The notes beneath the pieces are model-generated. The model ran no database searches. It was not told where the DNA came from and saw only the letters and a list, made by a program, of their open reading frames with translations. Positions 58,411 through 64,000 of a DNA stretch of 64,000 nucleotides are shown piece after piece. How positions within the stretch are numbered: the first letter of the stretch is position 1; every line of letters starts with the position of its first letter. Source of the stretch: Cerioporus squamosus (Eukaryota > Basidiomycota > Agaricomycetes > Polyporales > Polyporaceae); NCBI GenBank assembly GCA_022592435.1, contig JABYQS010000076.1, forward strand, positions 110,335 through 174,334. Direction: 5' to 3'. The position numbers and the translations under genes are program-made.

Positions 58411-59664
58411 ATGGCCGAACAAGGGCAACCAGGGGCTCAGAACCCAGCAGCAGCCCAGCAGGCTAACCCTCAGCCTGCACAGCCAGCCCAGGCTGCCCAA
58501 CACGCCCAAGCCGCCCAAGCTGCGCAACCAGCGGCGGCTCAGCCTGCTCCTGCCCAAGCTCCCGACGCCACTCAGCTCCTCCTCCAATCGATGGCCCTCC
58601 TCACGCAATCGATGACGCAGCTCGCCTCCGCCACTCAGGCCAACAACTCGTCGAAGGCGGTTCAGAAGCCTGCACCGTTCAAGGGAGAGCAGGGCGGAGA
58701 GGCACGTCGCTTCCTAGCGGCCTTCACGATGTGGGCTATGACCCAAGGCGCATCTCTCAACCACCTCGACGCTGCCGGGAATGCTATTGGTCCCCGTAAC
58801 GACCAATGGATCCGCACCGTCCTCTCGTACCTGCAGGATGACGCCGCCCTCTGGGCCACCCCGGCCATGGAGCAGCTCACCCTGGGCCACATGCCGTTCA
58901 ACAACGACTGGAACGAGTTCCGGTCACAGTTCAAGGCCCGGTTCGAGTCCGTGGACGAGGCCGTCGACGCAAAGGAGCGTCTCCGGAAGCTCTACCAGGG
59001 CTCCCTCACCGTCCCGGAGTACGCCGCACGGTTCAAGGAGCTTGCTGGTCGAACGGGCTACTCAGGTGCCGACCTCCGAGACCGGTTCTACGAGCACCTC
59101 TCCGATGCGATCAAGGACGAGTTGGTGCACACCGCTCGCCCCATTGGAACGCTCGAGGAGCTCATCACCGTCACTGCTGACATCGATGTCCGTGTCCGTC
59201 AGCGGCGCGCGGAGAAGGCTCGCCAGCAGGGAAGGACACTCCCTACCCCCTCGACTAGAACCCCTGCTGCCGTGCACACCACCCCGTTCACACCCGCCGC
59301 CCGAGACCCCAACGCTATGGACGTGGATGCCACCCGTACCCGCGAGGACTTCAACCGCTTCATGCGCGGCAAGTGCTACGGCTGTGGCTCCGAGGCGCAC
59401 GTCAAGAAGGACGGAGGCCACGATCGGGAGATCTGCAACTACTGCCGTCGCGCGGGTCATCGCGAGGTAGTCTGCATGGACAAGTTCCTCAAGAAGCCGC
59501 GCTCGCAGAGGGCGTCCGCCACCGTGGAGGGTGAAGGGGAAGCTCAGACCGCTGCCTCCACGTCGACCCCTTCTGCAGTCGACACCAGCGTGTTGCTGGC
59601 GCAGCTGATGGAACAGCAGAAGCTCCTTGCAGAGCAGATCGCTGCCCTCCAGCAGTCTTTTTAG
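58411..59664 (+). CDS. Gag of element B
   Basis: 417 codons from the first ATG (MAEQGQPG); the frame is open without ATG back to the LTR. Ala/Gln/Pro-rich N-terminus, retrotransposon-gag core (RFLAAFTMWAMTQG, FRSQFKARFESVDEAVDAKE, LYQGSLTVPEYAARFKELAG), then a zinc region: an irregular CYGCGSEAH...C and a standard CCHC knuckle CNYCRRAGHREVVC. It ends with TCT TTT TAG at 59656-59664, and pol lies in the -1 frame. Confidence 0.9.
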   Translation: MAEQGQPGAQNPAAAQQANPQPAQPAQAAQHAQAAQAAQPAAAQPAPAQAPDATQLLLQSMALLTQSMTQLASATQANNSSKAVQKPAPFKGEQGGEARRFLAAFTMWAMTQGASLNHLDAAGNAIGPRNDQWIRTVLSYLQDDAALWATPAMEQLTLGHMPFNNDWNEFRSQFKARFESVDEAVDAKERLRKLYQGSLTVPEYAARFKELAGRTGYSGADLRDRFYEHLSDAIKDELVHTARPIGTLEELITVTADIDVRVRQRRAEKARQQGRTLPTPSTRTPAAVHTTPFTPAARDPNAMDVDATRTREDFNRFMRGKCYGCGSEAHVKKDGGHDREICNYCRRAGHREVVCMDKFLKKPRSQRASATVEGEGEAQTAASTSTPSAVDTSVLLAQLMEQQKLLAEQIAALQQSF

Positions 59665-62600
59665 AACGGGCGCGCGCGAAGGCTGCCGCAGCGACGCCCT
59701 CTGATACTACTACGACCCCTCCCCTTTCGAGTACCACGAGCATGTACGATAGTGTTAGTTCTTGTGTTATCCCCGAATTAAACCCTACCAGTTCCCATTT
59801 CCATGTGAACGTGTTACTCAAAGGCCGGCACCGTAGCGTACGTACTGCAGCTATGATAGATAGTGGAGCGACAGCGCTATTCATTAGTCGACGATTCGTA
59901 CAGAAGCATACTATTTTCTTACATACGTTACCGAGACACATTCCCCTTTACAACATTGATGGTTCTAAGAATACTGCAGGTAGTATTACACATTTTGTTA
60001 GGTTACAACTCTCCATGGGCGATTACGTAGAATGGCTCGAATTCCTCGTTACAGATCTGGGTCCTGAAGACGTCGTACTAGGCTTACCTTGGTTACGTAG
60101 GGTCAATCCGGACATTGACTGGCAGGGAGGTACGATGGAGATCGGGGCCGAGGAGAAGGAGGAAGGGACGGAGACCCTAGCCGCTGACTGGACCCCGGGC
60201 GTGGAACGGATCGCCGCCAACCGGGTGCAGCGCAGGAAATGGTGGAAGGCTGGAGTATTGGAGGACTCGACCGAGGAGATGTGGTGCGCCGCCGGGTACA
60301 CCTACTCCACGGAGCTTGCTCAGAAAGCGAACCAGGACAAGCCTGCACGGTCGTTCGAAGAGATTGTGCCTGAGGAGTACCGCCAATACTCCAAGGTCTT
60401 CTCTGAGGCCGAGTCGGAACGGCTTCCCGAACACAAGCCGTACGACCACGGATCGACCTCAAGCCTGACGCGCCCGAGACACTCCGCTCGAAGGTGTACC
60501 CTATGCCCCCAAACGAGCAGGAGGAGTTGGACCGGTTCTTGGAGGAGAACCTGCGCAAAGGCTACATTGTCCCCTCGAAGTCCCCGATGGCGTCCCCTGT
60601 CTTCTTTGTCAAGAAGAAAGACGGCAAGCTTCGGCTGGTCCAGGACTACCGGAAGCTTAATGAGTTCACGGTGAAGAACCGCTACCCTCTCCCACTCGCT
60701 GCTGATATCATTTCCCGACTCCGTCAGGCGCGGTACTTCACGAAGTTCGACGTTCGTTGGGGGTACCACAATGTCCGCATCAAGGAGGGTGACGAGTGGA
60801 AGGCCGCCTTCGTCACCAACCAGGGGTTGTTCGAGCCGCGGGTCATGCTGTTCGGGCTCACGAACTCCCCAGCGACGTTCCAGGCCCTCATGAACTCCAT
60901 CTTCGCCGATCTCATTGCTGCGGGTAAGGTCGCTGTCTACCTGGACGACATCCTCATCTTCTCCACCACCCTGGAGGAACACCGTCGAGTCACTCACGAG
61001 GTCCTGCGACGTCTCCAGGAACACGATCTCTACCTCCGCCCAGAGAAGTGCGAGTTCGAGCGCACGGAGGTTGAGTATCTAGGCCTGGTTATCCGAGAAG
61101 GCGAGGTCGCAATGGATCCAGTCAAAGTCAAGGCGGTTACGGAGTGGCCGGCCCCGAAGAACCTGCGCGAACTGCGAGGTTTCCTGGGGTTCGCCAACTT
61201 CTACCGTCGCTTCATCCGTGACTTCTCGAAGCACGCGCGGCCCTTGAACGACCTGACCAAGAAGGACGTCCCTTGGACATGGGGTCTAGCACAGCGACGT
61301 GCCTTCCAGGCCCTCAAGGACGCCTTTACCTCGGAGCCCGTCTTGGTCTCTTGGGACCCTGCGCGACCCACTCGTCTGGAGGTAGACGCTTCGGGATTCG
61401 CAACAGGTGGAGTGCTCCTGCAGAAACTGGATGATGGGCTGTGGCACCCAGTGGCCTTCCGATCGGAGTCGATGACGGACGCGGAGCGAACTACGAGATC
61501 TACGACCGGGAGATGCTGGCTATCATACGCGCCTTGGAGGACTGGCGACACTACTTGGAAGGGCTTCCAGAACCCTTCGAGATTGTCACGGACCACCGCA
61601 ACCTGGAGTACTGGCGCACGGCCCAGAATCTCAGTCGCCGTCAGGCCCGTTGGTCGCTGTACCTGAGCCGGTTCGACTTCCGCCTCACGCACAAGCCTGG
61701 GAAGACCAACACCCAGGCCGATCCCCTTATCACGGCTCCCCACCCACCAGGTCTCGGATGCTGACGACAATCGCGAGCAGATCGTCCTCGGCCCAGAACG
61801 CTTCGCGGCCCTTGCAGGCTACCCTCATGGACACAAGCACTCTCGAACAGGAGATCCGCGAGGCAGAGCTTCTGGACCCCGAGGTCGTCGAAGCCCTTCG
61901 CGTCCTCAAGGAGAAGGGTCCGCGCAAGCTGACGAATGGTCTCCTGGAGTGGGAGGTGGTTGACGGACTCATCTATCGGCACGGAAAGCTGTACGTCCCT
62001 CCAGACGTAAACCTCCGCAAGCGCGTCACCTCCCTCTGCCACGATTCCATCACGGCAGGTCATCCAGGACGGAATGGCACACTCGAACTGGTAGACCGTC
62101 TCTTCTGGTGGCCCCAGCAAGCTGCGTTCGTGCGGAAGTACGTCGAAGGGTGTGATGTCTGTCAACGTCGCAAAGCTCCTCGCCACCCTCATGGAACCCT
62201 CACCCCCACGACGTGCCAGAAGGGCTGTGGCAGACCATGGGTGTCGACCTCATCACCGGGCTTCCTAGGGTCAAGGGTTACGACGCGATCATCGTCTACA
62301 CGGACCACTACAGCAAACAGGTCCACGTCCTACCCACGACCACTGATGTCGACGCTGAGGGAGTAGCAGACATCCACTACCGCGAGATTTTCCGCCTCCA
62401 CGGTATTCCCGGTAAAGTCGTCTCTGATCGAGGTCCCCAGTTTGCCGCACGCTTTATGAAAGCACTCTACCAGAAGCTAGGGATTCAGCATGCTCTGACC
62501 ACAGCCTACCACCCCCAGTCGAACGGACAAACGGAACGCGCGAACCAGGAGGTGGAGAAGCATCTCCGCCTCTTCACGAACTCACGCCAGGACGATTGGG

Positions 62601-63424
62601 TCGACCATCTCCCCACTGCCGAATTCGTCCTCAACAACCGCGTTCACTCCGCTCATAACATGTCCCCCTTCGAAGTGGTCTACGGTTACCGCCCGAACTT
62701 CACAGTACCCGTCGGCGGTCGCACCCGATTCCCTACCCTGGACCAGCGCCTAGAGACACTGCGAGAGGTACGACGTGAGGCTGAGGCGGCCCTGCGTATG
62801 GAGAAGGTGGCAATGAAGGAACGGTTCGAGCTCGGGAAGCCTAAGCCTCACGAATTCAAGGTGGGCGACCGTGTCTGGTTGGACGCACGAGACGTCACCA
62901 TCCATCAGGCCAGTCGCAAGCTCGGTCCACGTCGCCTAGGCCCATATGAAGTCCTCGAACGGACCGGCGACCTCACGTATCGTCTCTCGCTACCTCCGTC
63001 CATGCAGAACCGGCACGACGTGATCCACATTGACCGTCTCACACCCTGGAAGGGTAACGAGGTCAATGGAGAACAACCACCCCCACCGGAACCGGTCGAG
63101 GTGGAGGGCGAACTGGAGTACGAGGTTGAGGCAATCCTGGACAGTCGCACTTACCGCAATCAGTTCCAGTACCTGGTCCGCTGGAAGGGATACGGTGAGG
63201 GCGATGACAGTTGGGAACCCGCGAAAGGCCTCACCCACTGTCAGGAGCTCATCGATGAGTTCCACCAGCGTAACCCCAACGCCCCTCGACGCATTGCCTC
63301 CACCGTGTTCGACTCCCTACCCTGGCAACCCCTACACAACCTGACCGTCACCGAGCCGTCCCCATTCGAATGGGCCTCTGGACGACGCCCGGGCTCTAGG
63401 TCCGTCGGGGACCGTCGGACTTAG
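59665..63424 (+). CDS. Pol of element B (PR-RT-RH-IN-chromodomain), several indels
   Basis: The -1 frame is open across the gag stop; its first ATG is 59742. Protease IDSGATALF near 59865; RT with [42 protein letters not shown] (60936); RNase [15 protein letters not shown] and [19 protein letters not shown]; integrase [18 protein letters not shown] with [43 protein letters not shown]; chromodomain [11 protein letters not shown] ... [17 protein letters not shown]. Ends at 63424. Frame changes: -1 near 60450, -1 near 61488, +1 near 61730, +1 near 61810, -1 in the C run at 62203-62207. The copy is therefore not translatable as read, whether by decay or assembly error. Confidence 0.88.
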
Positions 63425-63435
63425 GAGGGGGGTAA

Positions 63436-64000
63436 TGTCACGGTCAGTGGACCAGCACCCCTTTTCGTTTTCCCTGGAACTTCCACTTCCCATCTTGATC
63501 CCTTTCCTACTTCGTACACATCCCATTTTGGACCCCTTGATTTCATTCTCGCGCCCGTATGCTCTGTTCCCGCGACCGCATGCCTTGTTCTCGCACTTAC
63601 CATCCCATTACCATGTGTTTTCCCACCCTTTTGTCTCCCACTCGTACAGCCTCGCTCCCTTTCCCGCATGAGTCACTTCCACTGGCACGTGATTGTTCAG
63701 AGTAGACTAGTATATAAGCCCCTCCCAGCGCTTACCTGGTCCCCATCTCGACCTCCTGGTCATTGGGACTAGGTGCGCTTTCCCCCATGTACTTTCCCCT
63801 TGTCTCTGTGCTAATATAACCTGGTCATTGGGACTAGTCTGTCGCAGTGCGCGTGAAGACTAGCTATCGACGACTTCGTGCCTCCGAGCCGGTCGTTGCT
63901 CTGCCCTCGTCGAGCTTTCTCTCTACTCCCCCCTTTTCGGCTCCTCGCCGCTCGCCCCTCAGACCGTCGCCGATCGACGTCTGGTGTCTACGCGCCTAGT
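63436..64000 (+). repeat. 3' LTR of element B, truncated by the window edge
   Basis: About 565 of ~613 nt are visible. Compared with the 5' LTR I count 18 substitutions (16 transitions) and one 1-nt indel. Seven of the transitions are CpG versus TpG or CpA. Confidence 0.85.

Larger units (their letters stand above)
57434..64000 (+). mobile_element. Ty3/gypsy chromovirus, element B (3' end outside the window)
   Basis: LTRs start TGTCACGG at 57434 and 63436; the 5' LTR ends TGACA at 58047, giving a 5-bp terminal inverted repeat (TGTCA/TGACA) and a 614-nt LTR. Only about 565 nt of the 3' LTR are in the window. Internal region: gag, protease, RT, RNase H, integrase and a C-terminal chromodomain, which defines a chromovirus. 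Polypurine tract AGGAGGGGGG lies at 63424-63433. It sits 143 bp downstream of tRNA-Val. LTR divergence of about 3% and several pol indels make it older than element A. Confidence 0.93.

Noticed and set aside
1..64000. CRISPR array, prophage or bacterial operon
   Set aside because: No regularly spaced short repeats and no Shine-Dalgarno-type gene strings; all genes are spliced fungal genes.

Overview
This window is nuclear DNA from a filamentous fungus, almost certainly a basidiomycete (Agaricomycetes; a wood-decay order such as Polyporales is plausible but not proven). The evidence is the GC-rich coding sequence, genes cut by many introns of about 50-60 nt (mostly GT-AG with a CTNAC-like branch site), an LYS2-type alpha-aminoadipate reductase (fungal lysine pathway), a WOPR developmental regulator, and two Ty3/gypsy LTR retrotransposons. 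There are no bacterial operons, CRISPR arrays or rRNA genes.

Layout, left to right. 442-3121 (-) Enp2/NOL10; ~3940-6458 (+) ACSF2-like acyl-CoA synthetase; 7125-8503 (+) Zn-dependent polyol/alcohol dehydrogenase; 8829-11180 (-) RMND1/Rmd8-family (DUF155) protein; 11623-14772 (+) DNAJC11-like J protein; a 3 kb gene-free stretch; 17833-19366 (+) WOPR transcription factor; 21344-27233 gypsy element A with 376-nt LTRs; about 28020-28717 a fold-back, MITE-like element; 29125-31822 (-) MutY/MUTYH adenine DNA glycosylase; 32197-33467 (+) SURF4/Erv29 cargo receptor; a 4.8 kb gene-free stretch; 38233-39568 (+) an unrecognised multi-pass membrane protein; 39779-44306 (-) LYS2; 45093-47346 (+) RBR E3 ubiquitin ligase; 47633-49316 (+) F-box protein; 49583-51985 (-) MSS116-like DEAD-box helicase; 52880-54494 (+) KHDC4-like splicing factor; 55230-57061 (-) PIG-A/GPI3; 57193-57291 (+) intron-containing tRNA-Val(CAC); 57434 to the right edge, gypsy chromovirus B, whose 3' LTR runs off the window.

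The genes are unrelated housekeeping functions (ribosome biogenesis, lipid activation, mitochondria, DNA repair, ER export, lysine synthesis, ubiquitination, splicing, GPI anchors), so this is ordinary euchromatin with two TE-rich patches and not a gene cluster. Many neighbours are head-to-head and share short divergent promoters.

Points of interest: a 10-nt micro-exon encoding the TET core of the adenylation motif in the acyl-CoA synthetase, and a probable AT-AC intron in the same gene; perfect hairpins at the LTR/internal junction of both unrelated retrotransposons; a shifty-stop (TTTTTAG) gag-pol junction in element B; CpG-biased LTR divergence in B; a fold-back element carrying six TCCGGACA motifs; and single-base indels that break the frames of five otherwise well-conserved host genes and of both pol genes, which look more like residual assembly errors than decay. 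I see no convincing new multi-gene system.
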